A stretch of 64,000 nucleotides of DNA from Grammothele lineata (lineage: Eukaryota > Basidiomycota > Agaricomycetes > Polyporales > Polyporaceae), in NCBI GenBank assembly GCA_002150815.3, contig NDFF03000092.1:417519-481518 (forward strand), given 5' to 3'. The notes under the pieces were generated by a model that saw only the letters and a program-made list of their open reading frames with translations, did no database searches and was not told the DNA's origin. Shown here in pieces: positions 10,853 through 21,482 of the stretch. The translations under genes and the position numbers were made by a program. How positions within the stretch are numbered: position 1 is the first letter of the stretch; each line of letters starts with the position of its first letter.

Positions 10853-12316
10853 GACGAGGGAATGGGTGGTTGAGAGAGGAGGGAGAAAGGGAGGTGGGGG
10901 ACCAAGTGGGGATATGTCGCCAACCGCATATATACGGAAGCACGAAAGCGGAAGACATAACAGCGCTGGATATGGAAAGGGCGATGAGCAAAGGCACAGG
11001 CGGGAAGAGAGAAGGCGTGGACCGCATGGATGGCGGACGGGATCGCGACTGGGGCAGCGGACCCGGGCCTGCGAAGAACAAGACGTCATGCTATCACCCC
11101 TCCGCCACCGCGACTTCTTCGCCCGGACACGTGCTCCTTCCACTCCTTCGCACGATCTGGACCCGGATCCTCGCGTCGCCAGCTCAACGCCTGTCACCGT
11201 ACCTCTCCATGACACGACGGCGGCGTGTCTGGTCGCCACAGATGCCCCGCCGCCACAGACACTGCACAGCGTCGTGCAAGTGCACTCGCGAACTGCGTGT
11301 GTCTTCGAAGATTCACGTACGGACCTCCTTCGTCATCGTGGCCACACTCCACCTCAATTCGACTCTTGAGACGCAATGCTACCGTAACCCGAGGCACGGC
11401 GGTAGTGCCTACACTCACCGGCTCCAAGGGCGAGCTGCGGGTTGCGGCACAAGGATCCATGCCACTCCTTCCATGTCGTACACATGACATGCTCTGCGCT
11501 CAATTTTCAGTCCTTGTGCGAACACCCGCAAGAATTAAGGTACGCACCTCATCCACGCCACCTTCATACCACGTACGCGGCGGCGGAGGCCTCGCTGCGC
11601 TATGCAGAGCGGGAGAAGGCGGCTGGGAAATGTTCATCTGACTGGTCGAAGCAGCGGTTGCGTTGGATCTAGCTCCTAAAGGAGACACCCCGGGCAATCT
11701 GCCTTCTTCGCCCGCGGCGCATGCATATGCGTATCTCGGCGGTCGAGGAGGGCCGGGGGCCAAGAGGTATCCGCGCACGGCGGCGGTACCGCACTGTCGC
11801 TGTCAAGTGTTCCGCCGCGGATGTCCGGAAAATGGAGAAGCTTCCGTCGCATGGCGATGGCATACGACCTCTCCGCTCGCCGTATCTGCTGTCGAAGGAG
11901 ACTTCTGAGTGCGCGCTGTGTCGGTCTAGACTCTGTAAGAGCGCGTTAGATGATTGTGATAACGCGCGCGTAACATGAGGGAGAGTTCGAGGGGGCACAA
12001 GGCCGAGAAGCGACGAACTCATGGTTATCGGAAGCACGGCGGAGTTTGGAATCCGACGCGCTGATTGGTGGCCTGTCCGTTACGTTCGCGTGACGTGTTG
12101 GCACGTGTTGGTGACAGACGCGTCGAACTTCGAAGGGGGCCATCAACAGCTGCCAGCACGCTGAGCTCAGCGAGCGAAGTCCGTCGCGTGGGTGCCGACG
12201 CGTTCTTCAACGTTCAACTCGAACCACGACCATCTCAACTCGCTCGGGGGTGAAAGGACGTTGGAACCTGTCTCCTCGACTTTCTTCGTCCATCCAAGCC
12301 TAGCAAGACTTCAAGA
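10853..12316. other. Divergent intergenic region
   Basis: Contains the chitinase promoter (TATA at 10928-10934) and, at the far end, the leader of the 12317 gene. Frames on both strands around 10.9-11.9 kb lack family motifs. Confidence 0.5.
10928..10934 (-). promoter_or_regulatory. TATA box of PX-GH18 gene
   Basis: ATATATA (in CGCATATATACGG) about 76 nt before the start codon on the minus strand. Confidence 0.5.
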
Positions 12317-14556
12317 ATGCCTCTCCAGTCACAAGTACGTTTAGTAGCGACAGTTGGCAGCCTTTTCGTATGAAGAGCCGAGAAACGCCTGCGCGTAGCT
12401 GAAGAGAGATGAGATGCATTTGCCAGGTTCCGATCTGGTCAGATCCTTAGTGGAGGGTCTGGCCTCGATCAGAGTCGAGGCGCTAGCAATGCGCGCGACA
12501 GCAGAACGCCGGTCGCGGGTGTGATGGACCTTTCTGTCCGTATCCATGTTCGAGGCCAGAGAGCGCCCATCCTCCAGAGATCCCGTAGCGTTTTCATAGT
12601 CTCTATGCGTACCTACAGTAACACACAGCACTAACCAACCCCTCTGGCCCGTCCAGCTCCTCAGCCCCGCCCAACGCGCCCTCTCCATCCCCCTCATCAC
12701 CACCCCCATCTTCTCCCTCCTCACCCCCGCCACCCTCCTGCGCCTCTCCCGCACCTGCCGCGCCGCCCACCTCGCCGTGCTCGCGTACATCTCCACCGCC
12801 TTCTCCATCGACCGCCTCCTCTCCCGTTTCTTCCCCTCCCCCTCGGGCGCAGGGTGCTCGGAGGGGTGCGCGGCCCCGCAGCCGCACGCGCACGAGGAGG
12901 CGTACGCGCGCGCGAGGGCGTTCAGGTCTTTGCAGGCGCGCACGGGGACGCTCGTCTCGGGCTCCTTCGCGCTCCAGTTCTTCGCCCGCGCCGGTCTCGG
13001 TCTCGGTGCCGGGGCGGGTCTCAGTGCGGGTGTTGGTGCGGGTGGGGAAGAGGGAACAGGCGCAAACTGGCAAGCGAGCGACCTAGACCTATACGTCCAC
13101 GCCCGCGCGCGGCGCGAAGTCGGGCGGTGGCTCATCGACGAAGGATACCGCTGGGCGCCGATGGAGTGGCAGGACCGGAGGTTCGAGGTCGAGGTCGCGC
13201 GGAGCGTCGTGAGCCGCCCGAATGGGATATACTCGATGCCGGGGGTGTTGGCGATCTATTCGTTTGTGAAGCCGTTGCCGCGCGTTGGGCGCGAGAGGGC
13301 GCGGGAGGGGACGGAGGGGACGGAGGAGGTAGGGACGGAGGGGGCAGAGGCAGCGGAGACGGCGTCGGTGGCGGAGACGGAGGCGACGGTGTTGGCGGAC
13401 CCGGTCCCGGAGGCGCCGACGGAGATGAAGGTGCAGATTATAGTGGCGAAGAACACGCCGATGGAGGTCATCCTCGGCTTCCACTCCAGTGCGCACGCCG
13501 TCTCTTCTCCCCTCTCCCCTTCCCCTTCTCCCCTTGCCCCTGGCCGCTGATTCCCCTTTGTCTCCCCCAGCGTGCGTAATGAACGTAATAAGCTACGACC
13601 GCGCCTACTGCCTCTTCCCCCTCGCCACGCTCGAAGAGCGCCTCACCCTCATCTCCTCCACCAGCCGCGGCGCAGGCCGGCACCGCGCCGCCGGGCTCGC
13701 CAAGTACGCCGCGCGGGGCTACAAGGTCCTCTACTACCTCCCCCCCGCGAACGCGCAGGGCGACCCCGCCGCGGCGTTCCAGCCGCGCTATCGTCGGGCG
13801 CGCGCGCCGAACGGGCATGGCGGGACGGGGTTCGTGGAGTTTGGGGCGAGCCCGTATGCGTTTGACTTGACGCGCGATGGGCTCTCTTCCTCCCCCTCTT
13901 CCTCTTCTACCTCGGCTTCTTCTTCTGCGTCTTCATCTGCGGAGACTTCTGAGGTGCACGACCTCACCCCACCCACCCTCACCCCCACCCCCCCTCTCCC
14001 CCGTAAGAAACCCGCCTTCCAGCTCGGCTGGCGCTGGATCGACGACTCCTTCTCCTGGGTGCTCCCCCTGCCCCAAACGGGCGTCGTCCCCCCCTCCCCC
14101 GCGAACACCAGCACCCCCGCGCTCACGCGGGACCCAGTTGCGGTGTGCAATTGGGAGGTGCGCCGTGCCGAGGGCGGGCGAGGCGGAAGAGGGGGAGGGG
14201 AAGGTGGGGGCAGTGGGGGCGGTGGGGGCGGTGGGAGGGCGGGTGGGGGGAAGGGGCTGGTGATGCGCTTCGAGGTCGCGACGGGCAAGGTGTTGAGGTA
14301 TAGGTACCTCGTCACTGACGCGCAGTTGCTCGAGTTTTTGGGGAAGGCGTTGAGTGCGCGGATGAGGGTCGAGGAGGAGAAGGAGGCGTTGCAGTTGGAG
14401 GAGTGGACGTAGTGAGTGCTTGGTTTTCGAGGATCCTGTGTGCGTGTGTGCTAACGTGAATGTCAAACCTACAGCTACGACGAAGAGTTGAGGTCGCTGT
14501 GTCGAGACTTCTTGCACGGGAACGCGGCGCGGCGGCTTTCCGCTTTACGACTATGA
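12317..14556 (+). CDS. F-box-like protein with candidate nucleotidyltransferase fold
   Basis: Exons 12317-12334, 12657-13488, 13571-14411, 14475-14556; 590 aa. Residues ~10-50 look like a degenerate F-box (IPLITTPIFSLLTPATLLRL, then SRTCRAAHLAV). SGSFALQFF (107-115) followed by SDLDLYV (147-153) fits the hG[GS]...Dh[DE]h pattern of polymerase-beta-like nucleotidyltransferases. MEWQDRRFEVEV and VIVAKNTPMEVILGFHSS-type strands could complete the fold. The rest holds long low-complexity Gly-, Ser- and Glu-rich stretches and ends with a Lys/Glu-rich helix. Exon 1 codes only six residues and the first intron is 322 nt, so the N-terminus is the weak part. The activity is unproven; many such proteins in agaricomycetes are annotated only as hypothetical. 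Confidence 0.6.
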
Positions 14557-15046
14557 GAGGGTGCTCTTCCGCTCAAAGAACATCATGTGGATATTTTGAA
14601 ATGTCTTCAAAATGACGTGTTATACTTACCCGACAAATGGATTGCTCTAAATGTATGTGATTTCGGTGCCGACGGCGTTCTCCGGCGGGCAGTACACACA
14701 AGGGTTGTGTGCCCGTAAATCCCTCTCTATATCCGGCATTCGCGTCGGCGCAGGGACTCCGGGACGCTGAGCGCAGCGAAGCGTGGATAGACGCAGTTGC
14801 AGAGAGGCACTCGAGAGTCGAGAACGCCTGGAGCCGATGTGAGTGCAACCGGTCCCGACACGTCGATCAAATCAACAACATCCGTCGCTTAGGCCGCCTC
14901 ACCGGAAACATGTGGACTATCTGGTTGACTTTACGCCCACGCCCACGACCCGTCTTCTTCCCCGACTCTAAATGTTCTCGCGTCTGTGGGTAGCCTTCGA
15001 AACCTGCACCTAGGCTAGTGCTCCAGGTATTCAGAAAGTAGGAGCG
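14557..15046. other. Intergenic, nothing recognised
   Basis: No gene or repeat seen between the two plus-strand genes. Confidence 0.5.
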
Positions 15047-16386
15047 ATGGGACAAGACTGGTACATGTGCGCCGTGGCTTTCCTCCGCCACGTCGACACG
15101 GATACTAAACGAATGCGAACCCTTTTTTTGCGCCATAGTCTCAATCCCGATCGCCGACTTCAGACTGGGGGAAGCAAGCTCGGGGAATGGTTCTTCGCAG
15201 ACAGCCACAGCGACGTATACAGCCTATTGTACATCCCGCTTCACCCGTCGTAAGCTCGCCCTGCTGTCCGTACTACCGTCGTATCACGTTCGGCTCACTA
15301 AGTGTTTTATGCTCAATATGACGTAGAATAGTCGCGATTTTTCTCCAAGACGGGCGCACCGTGCGCCAACCCGGGCGGTTCCCCAACCTCCCCATCGAGA
15401 TCCTCGACCTCATACTAGACAGGCTTCGGGGCCCATACGAACTCATCCACCTCGCCCTCGTCGCCATAACCTGCAAAACACTCCTCCGCGTCGCACAGAA
15501 GCGTCTCCAGAACGCCCACCAGAAGCACTACGGTCCCTCGTGGTCCGGGAGCCGCCTCATCTGCATTGGGTCTAGCACTTTCGACGACGAGCTCCCCTCG
15601 GGCTTCCTCACCCCCGAAGAGAAGCGCGAGGCGGCTACGACGATCGTGGAAGGGGAAGAGGAGCCGTCGGAGAGATATGTAGGGTTCGCGGCCAACGCGT
15701 ACCTCTCCATATACGAGTCGCACGACCGCGCCGCGGCCTCCAGGATACTCAGGGTCATAGATCACGTCCGCACGAAGCTTGAGCGTCAGGCGGAGAGCGT
15801 GCCGAGCGTGAAGAGAGATATTGAGATGTTCGATGCGCTCATGCGGGAGCCTCCAACGAGGATGGGCGAAGAGGACGTTCTGTTCAACGTGACTACCGGG
15901 GAGTGCGTGCGCGCGAGTGGTCTGCATCATATGGAGTGCGATCCGTGTGAGGAGGTGACGCTCGTGCACGCTCTCCTCACTAAAATCACCTTGGGCAACA
16001 CCGACGTCGCGATGTGGGGAGAGGAGTGGCTTATAGAGGAGTTCGTCAAGGGTCCGTGGGCCGGACATCGGTTCTGCATCGCTACGATGGAGGATATGCC
16101 GCGTACAGAAGACGGACGCGAGTGGGTGGACGTTACTGCCGAGGTGGACGCTTTCCTGTACCACCTCTGGAGGCATGACTGGAAGGGGGATCCCCTGTGC
16201 GGGCGTCAGTTTGATTACGTGTTGGAGGGGGACCCTCAGACGGCCGAGAGGAGGTTGGAGCGGGAACGGAAAGCTGCTGAGAACTTGAGGTTGGAGCGAG
16301 AACGGAAAGCTGCCGAACCCTCCAGTCCGCATGAACTATACGAAGACGTTGACCTGCGATTCGATGCGATACGAAATGGCTTGTAG
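15047..16386 (+). CDS. MGQ-type F-box-like protein, copy 1
   Basis: Exons 15047-15066, 15139-15249, 15327-16386; 396 aa. It starts MGQDWY. Exon 2 carries KLGEWFF and exon 3 an F-box-like helix FPNLPIEILDLILDRL with ITCKTLLRVAQ. The C-terminal part has the family signature WAGHRF...EWVDVTAEVDAFLYHLW, then a Glu/Arg coiled tail with a 15-residue near-repeat RLERERKAAE. The genes at 18383 and 59758 have the same three-exon plan with both introns in phase 2. F-box proteins are substrate adaptors of SCF ubiquitin ligases; here only the helix pattern supports that. A GTG-start single-exon reading from 15361 would lose the family N-terminus. It converges with 16482-17721, 95 bp apart. Confidence 0.7.
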
Positions 16387-16481
16387 AAACACAGATTACG
16401 ACTATTGTACACTTGGTTAATCACGTATGCTAGAGTCTAATCGTACACACTATGTAACCCGGAAAGAGATTGATCTCGACC

Positions 16482-17721
16482 TTACGCACGACCTTCAGGC
16501 TTCCTGCCACCGCGGCTAGCCCCCGTCGGTCCTTCGTGAGGTTGACTGACGGACTCTTCCGCATCCCTGGGCATGTTACCGTACCTCAGTTTCTGTTCAG
16601 ACTCTGGCCCGGACGTGGGAGGCACATCGTATTTCTCGTCCTGTACCTGCACCCGTTAGCACAGACGACAACTGGACGATCAAGGGCGCACATACCGTCT
16701 GATATTCCTTCGTCTTCGCCCCAGCACGGGACCACTCTCCAGTGAGCGGCTCGTCGGGGCGCTGGACGTCTGAGCCGGTCGCGGATCCGTCGACCTGGTG
16801 CGTCTTCGCAGATTGAGGCGGGCTATTGTCGACATCCTTGAAGTAAGAGTCCGCCGTATGGCCGGGAGCGAGGCGTCGAGCGGACGTCGAGAAGTGACGT
16901 TTCTGCTTATCACCTCCCGCGTTCTTCTTCACCTGGTCGAGTTGCCAGTCCTGCATATAAGCGCACCTGGTCGCAGAACAGCGCATATAGCCACTCACCT
17001 GGTGAGAAGGCAGCTCCGGAGTCTCGCCCGCGTTCCCCTTTCCCTCATCTGGATGAGTGGTCGACGTCTTGTGCTTCAAATGTGGGTTCTGCTCCGCGTT
17101 CGTGCGCTCCTTGGGTTTCTTGCTCGTCTCGGGGGCCTGACCGCGAGTCTGGCGGTCCGCCGCGCGCACAACAGAGGAGTGGAACGACCTCCTCTGTCCC
17201 TGGTGCTTCTTCTCAAACGGCAGCTTGCCGGTGCCCGTGACGCCCACTCCTCCGCCGCGGTTCTGCTTGGCCTCGTCCGCGCTCGTGTGGAGCCCGAGCT
17301 TGCTCTTCACGCTCGCGACGAAGCCGGGCGGCGTGCTCTCCTCTTGTCCACCCTTACCCTCACCTTGAGAGGGGTGGGGACTGCCTTTGCTCGCGGAGGC
17401 GGACGCGCCGCCCACTTGCTCGGCGAAGCCGACGCCCTCGGGGTTGCTGCCGTAGTCGATGCCGGAGGCTTTCGGGTTCGAAGTGGGCGACGCGGCGTCG
17501 TACGGGCCAGAGGGGTGCGTTCCATTGCGCACGGCTTGGCCTGAACGTGCTGCCTGGTCGTGTAGATCGCCAGGATGGCGATGACCGGGTTGGCTGCTCG
17601 TCCCCTGAGAGAGCTGTGGATCGCGTCCCGGTGTGGAGTGGAGCGCGGCCGTCGGAGGGACGCGGAGGAGACGAGACGAGGCGGGGAGAACGCGAGAGGA
17701 TCTGAGTGCGCTGGACAACAT
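16482..17721 (-). CDS. Putative mitochondrial protein of unknown function
   Basis: Exons (minus) 16999-17721, 16696-16950, 16482-16646; 380 aa, all introns phase 0 and 48-49 nt. The start at 17721 gives MLSSALRSSRVLPASSRLLR, a classic amphipathic, Arg/Ser-rich mitochondrial presequence; an in-frame ATG 51 nt upstream would bury it. The rest is hydrophilic, low-complexity and probably disordered, with DLHDQAARSGQAVRNGTH-like and ASGIDYGSNPEGVGFAEQVG segments. Two internal motifs, QRRSFHSSVVRAA and KRHFSTSARRLA, look like further presequence-like sites. A GYGKTP-type enzyme motif is absent. The function is unknown. Confidence 0.7.
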
Positions 17722-18382
17722 ATTGAGGGGGATGTGCGTTTGCTTGTGGTGGTCGGAACACGCACCCCTCAAAGGCTATAAGGCGGGGCGGAAGGAGCGG
17801 AATGGTGAAGGACGTCACATCCAGACTGAGGTGACGTCATGATCTTCTGCCTCCCCTAAGACAACACCAATATAGCCAAAGCTGCGGAGAACGGGAGCGA
17901 ATCTCAGTATGCATGCGGATCCGACGCAGATGAAACGACAGAGCAGCAGCGGATCGTAGCAAGTTGAACGAGCTGGCACTTGTCGGCATTTCCCTTATGA
18001 GGAGACGTCTCATTTTGGCAATGGAGACGCCCAATGACGTTATCATACTTCGGCTTCGACTTCTTACTACTTAGAACTCATTTCGTACGTCTTTTAATCG
18101 TTCCTACATCCGTATTTTCGTCAAAGCCACACGAGGCCGATTAACACCGGGAAGTTTACAGATCACGAACAGATACATCTGACACGATGCCACAGCGCTT
18201 GATATTAGGTAAACATTTCAGTAGGCTTAGGGGCTCCCTGTGCCGTAATCGTTCTGTCCCGCCAGCGTCCATCCGCGCGCGCAGCCAACACGCCCCGACG
18301 ACGTCGGGTCGCGAACAGTTTTGACGTGGCAGCCGTTCCTTGCGTTTTGTCCAGGTACCTCCACCACGCATTCGACGCTATC
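17722..18382. other. Divergent promoter region
   Basis: About 660 bp between divergent start codons (17721 minus, 18383 plus). No gene seen. Confidence 0.5.
17775..17782 (-). promoter_or_regulatory. TATA box of mitochondrial-type gene
   Basis: CTTATAGC on the minus strand, about 55 nt before the start codon at 17721. Confidence 0.4.
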
Positions 18383-19581
18383 ATGGGTCAGTGGTGGCAA
18401 ATGTACGTGCTCGCCTTACTTCGGGCAACGGACATGGGCACACATATTAACTTGTCTTTAATACAGATTGAACATAGACAGGAGAGAGGCGAGCAAACAT
18501 GCTTGGGGAGAACTCGGGGCATGGTTCTTCTATCCCCATGAAAGCCTCCTGAACTACCTAACGGTCCCGGCGCTTCCTCCGTCAGTCTGCCACTTTTCGG
18601 TCGGCCTATTAATGCCAAAGCGCTCATTCGAGCTTCGTTTTCCCTTACAGAGAGATCGACAAATGGCTCTCAACGGGTCCCATACACCCCCAAAATCAGA
18701 GCGCCTTCTCAGTACTCCCCATCGAACTCGTCGACCTACTCTTCGAGGAGCTTCGCGAGCTGCACGAGGTCCTCTACTTCGCGCTCACTTGCAAAGCCAC
18801 GCTCCTCGTCGGAAAACGCCACGTCCTCCGTGCAACGCGCGATCACTACGCGCCCTGGGCCGGCTGCCGCATCATCAGCCTCGGGGACGACACTCGCACC
18901 CTCGCGGACCTGCCTGCGCACCTCCTCACCTCGTCCGAGCGCGACGAAATCGCACGCTCTCCGCCGCTCCCCGTGGGGCTCGTATCACCCGCGCCTCAGC
19001 AAGAGGAGACCGAACGCGCACTGAGCGACTTCGCGATCGCGACCTACCACCGCGTCTTCCACATGGAATGGCGCATGTCCCGGCTCAACGCCGCCCACGT
19101 GCACGTACACGCCATCCGCGGCTGGCGCGCCCTCGAGCTCTCCCCATCCCCGCACCACGGAGTCGCGCTCGCCGACGCCGCGCGCTTTACCACCCTATAC
19201 GGAGACGGGCGGCGCGCCCCCTACATAGGCTTAGGGCGACGGACAGCACTGTGCAATCTCGACAAGGGCGAGTACGTCCGCGCAGAAGGCCTGCGCGCCC
19301 CAGAGCACGCGAACCTCGCGCACGCGCTTCTCGCGCGCGTCGGGTGGTCGAGCTCCCCGGAGGTCGGGATGGTCTGCGCGGACGCGTTCCGGCCGCAGCT
19401 CACTGCGGGGGCGTGGGCGGGAAACCGGTTTTGTGTCGTCGCGGTGGGGGAGGGTGGGGAGGGCTTGCCGGAGCGCGAGGGGGGAGGGGGGTGGACGGAC
19501 GTTACGGAGGAGGTGGATGCGTTGCTGCGGCATATCTGGGAGAATAATAGTAGGCGATGGGCTGCGTTCAGTCGCGCGTAG
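18383..19581 (+). CDS. MGQ-type F-box-like protein, copy 2
   Basis: Exons 18383-18402, 18467-18580, 18651-19581; 354 aa. It starts MGQWWQ; the exon 1/2 junction gives ILNIDRREASKHAWGELGAW. Exon 3 has SVLPIELVDLLFEELRELHE with ALTCKATLL, an F-box-like pair of helices. GAWAGNRFCVV and GWTDVTEEVDALLRHIW form the C-terminal family signature. Intron positions and phases (2, 2) match copy 1 3 kb upstream and copy 3 at 59758. Unspliced frames in this interval give Arg-rich nonsense, which supports the three-exon model. It converges with the CE15 gene with only 80 bp between stop codons. The biochemical role is unknown. Confidence 0.7.
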
Positions 19582-19661
19582 TCGTGTATAGCGTATGCGC
19601 CCACAAAATGTCGTAGTTACAAGTGCGTTGTATTCCTTTTCGTTCAATCGGTTGTTTTACC

Positions 19662-21482
19662 TCACTGCTTCGGAAGAGCGGTAGACCACGGGTATGCCTC
19701 CGGGTGCGGTGGGAAGGGAGAGATGTCGCTGAAGTTGACAGTCGTGGCAGTGCCGAAGAAAACCTTCCTCAAGAAGGGCTGCACGGCAGGGCTACCAGGA
19801 ACAGAGAAGGCCCTGTCAACGCTGCAGTGTTGGTGCTTAACGGAGAACCTTACTAGGCAGATTGGCCACAGTGAAGGTCGTCCGGCGGGTGTCGCACGTG
19901 AACGCCGACCTTGTCGCCCACGCCGAGCCAGTCGAAGATGACCTTCGCCGCGCCGAATACGACGCTCACAGAGCCTTCGGGGTTGGTCTGTAGGAGGTGA
20001 GAAAACACACGCCACACAGCAGCGTCGCGATCGAAAGGTTTCAACTCACCCACCAATCTTCCTGGCCTTCATCCCAAAGTATCGCGCGCTACAACCCAGG
20101 CACTGAGCATGCAGACATTTCGGAGAAAAGGGGGCAAATACCCACCGGCGCGACCAGAGCGACAAGTTCGTGCGCGTCGAACGGGACCCGCGTCGAGTTC
20201 CCCGAGACGTTGTCGAACTTCCACAGCTCCGTGTCGCTCCAGTATCCATAATTGGTAGTGATGTTCTCGATCTTCTCGGCGGCGCCCTCTGCGAAAGAGT
20301 CACGGTCGAAACCGCTCTCGCTCAGTAACACGCCGGAGTTTCAGAGACACAATGCGCGCGCACGGCTCTCGTAGTAGAACCTCCACGGGCCGATGCCTTC
20401 GGCCCCGCTGGACAGGGGAAGCGCCAGGGTAATCTGTGCAAGGGAGACAGGGGAAGCGGCGTCTGGTTGTGGGTATGTTGGAGTGGAGAGCGTTAAAGGA
20501 CCTGACGTACCCGCTCGTCGAAGATCGCTGCTGCGAGCGCAGTCTTTCCGTACCGCGAGCAGCCTACGACGCCGACGCGCGAAGTGTCCACTTCAGGTAC
20601 GACTTGCTCGACGGCGTCTAGGATACGATGTTCGGCCCAGGCCCAGGCCGTTATCACCCCTATGAGTATGAGAGGTGAGTTTCGCGTCAATAACGTTGTA
20701 ACGGCATGCATCCAAAAAGATAGTAGTATCCCGGTTAGATGTATCCGCAGTGGAGAGTACGGGCCTAAGTCCGAGGCTTGTCGGCTTCGCAGCGTTCGGC
20801 CCGTACCGGGATGCAGATGGCTCTAACGTGCATACACGCAGAGAACACATACCCGTGTCTCACGAGTATGCGTCTTCTACAGCGCAGGCAGCTTGTACCA
20901 TGTTCAATATTAGACTGATCCCTCACCAATGTCGCGATCCCCGTAAAGCTCCCAAAAAGCGCCGATTCGTGCCGTCGAGTCGTTCGCGACAGTGTTCACG
21001 TCAAATTGCGCCACGGCAACTCCAGACTCCAAGAACGGGGTAATGTTCACGGGCGCGAGTATCGTACCGGCGGCAATGACGATCGGGACACGCCCCTCCG
21101 AGCCCTGGACGGCGTTCCCCGTGGGGAAAGTAATGTTGGCGAGGAAGCTCGTGGACTTGCGTCCCACCGAGACGTTGATGGTGAGGTTGTTTCCGTCGCG
21201 CTCGGCGCGCACGTGTTCCTCGGCGTGGTCGGGGTAGTAGCCGTAGAGGTATTCTTGCACGAGCGTCTTGAGCTCCTCGCGGCGACACTCCCAGTCCGCG
21301 CGGGACTGGACGCGGCGGTCGGAGAGACGGAAGGTGAAGGGGTCGGGGAGGGTTGTGATGATGGGAAGGTCGGAGGGCTGTGGGAGTTGGGCAGGGAGGG
21401 GAGCGCAGCCTCGCGTGGCTGCAGCGCCCGCAAGCAGGGCGATGGCGGCGCACAGGGTAACAAGTAAGGCTGGAGAGTACAT
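19662..21482 (-). CDS. Carbohydrate esterase family 15 (glucuronoyl esterase-like)
   Basis: Seven exons (minus): 20927-21482, 20511-20659, 20364-20433, 20146-20288, 20050-20088, 19854-19987, 19662-19791; 406 aa. CE15 enzymes cleave ester bonds between lignin alcohols and 4-O-methyl-glucuronic acid on xylan, outside the cell. Residues 1-20 are a signal peptide (LLVTLCAAIALLAGAAA). ITAWAWAEHRILDAVE precedes the nucleophile motif VGCSRYGKTA (Ser220). ITLALPLSSGAEGIGPWRFY, LVALVAPRAILWDEG and DDLHCGQS (candidate His358) follow. It resembles the broader CE15 clade more than the short Cip2 type, and there is no CBM1. The 75-nt intron after YYES removes an in-frame TGA; the junction YYESQGAAEKIENI fits the family. 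Intron 1 is 267 nt. Confidence 0.85.

Noticed and set aside
18468..19547. 359-codon Arg-rich plus-strand frame
   Set aside because: It is a shadow frame of the MGQ-type copy 2 gene; the spliced frame matches two paralogues.
20340..20433. In-frame TGA in the CE15 gene as a pseudogene mark
   Set aside because: A phase-consistent 75-nt intron (20289-20363) removes it and the junction fits the family, so the gene is intact.
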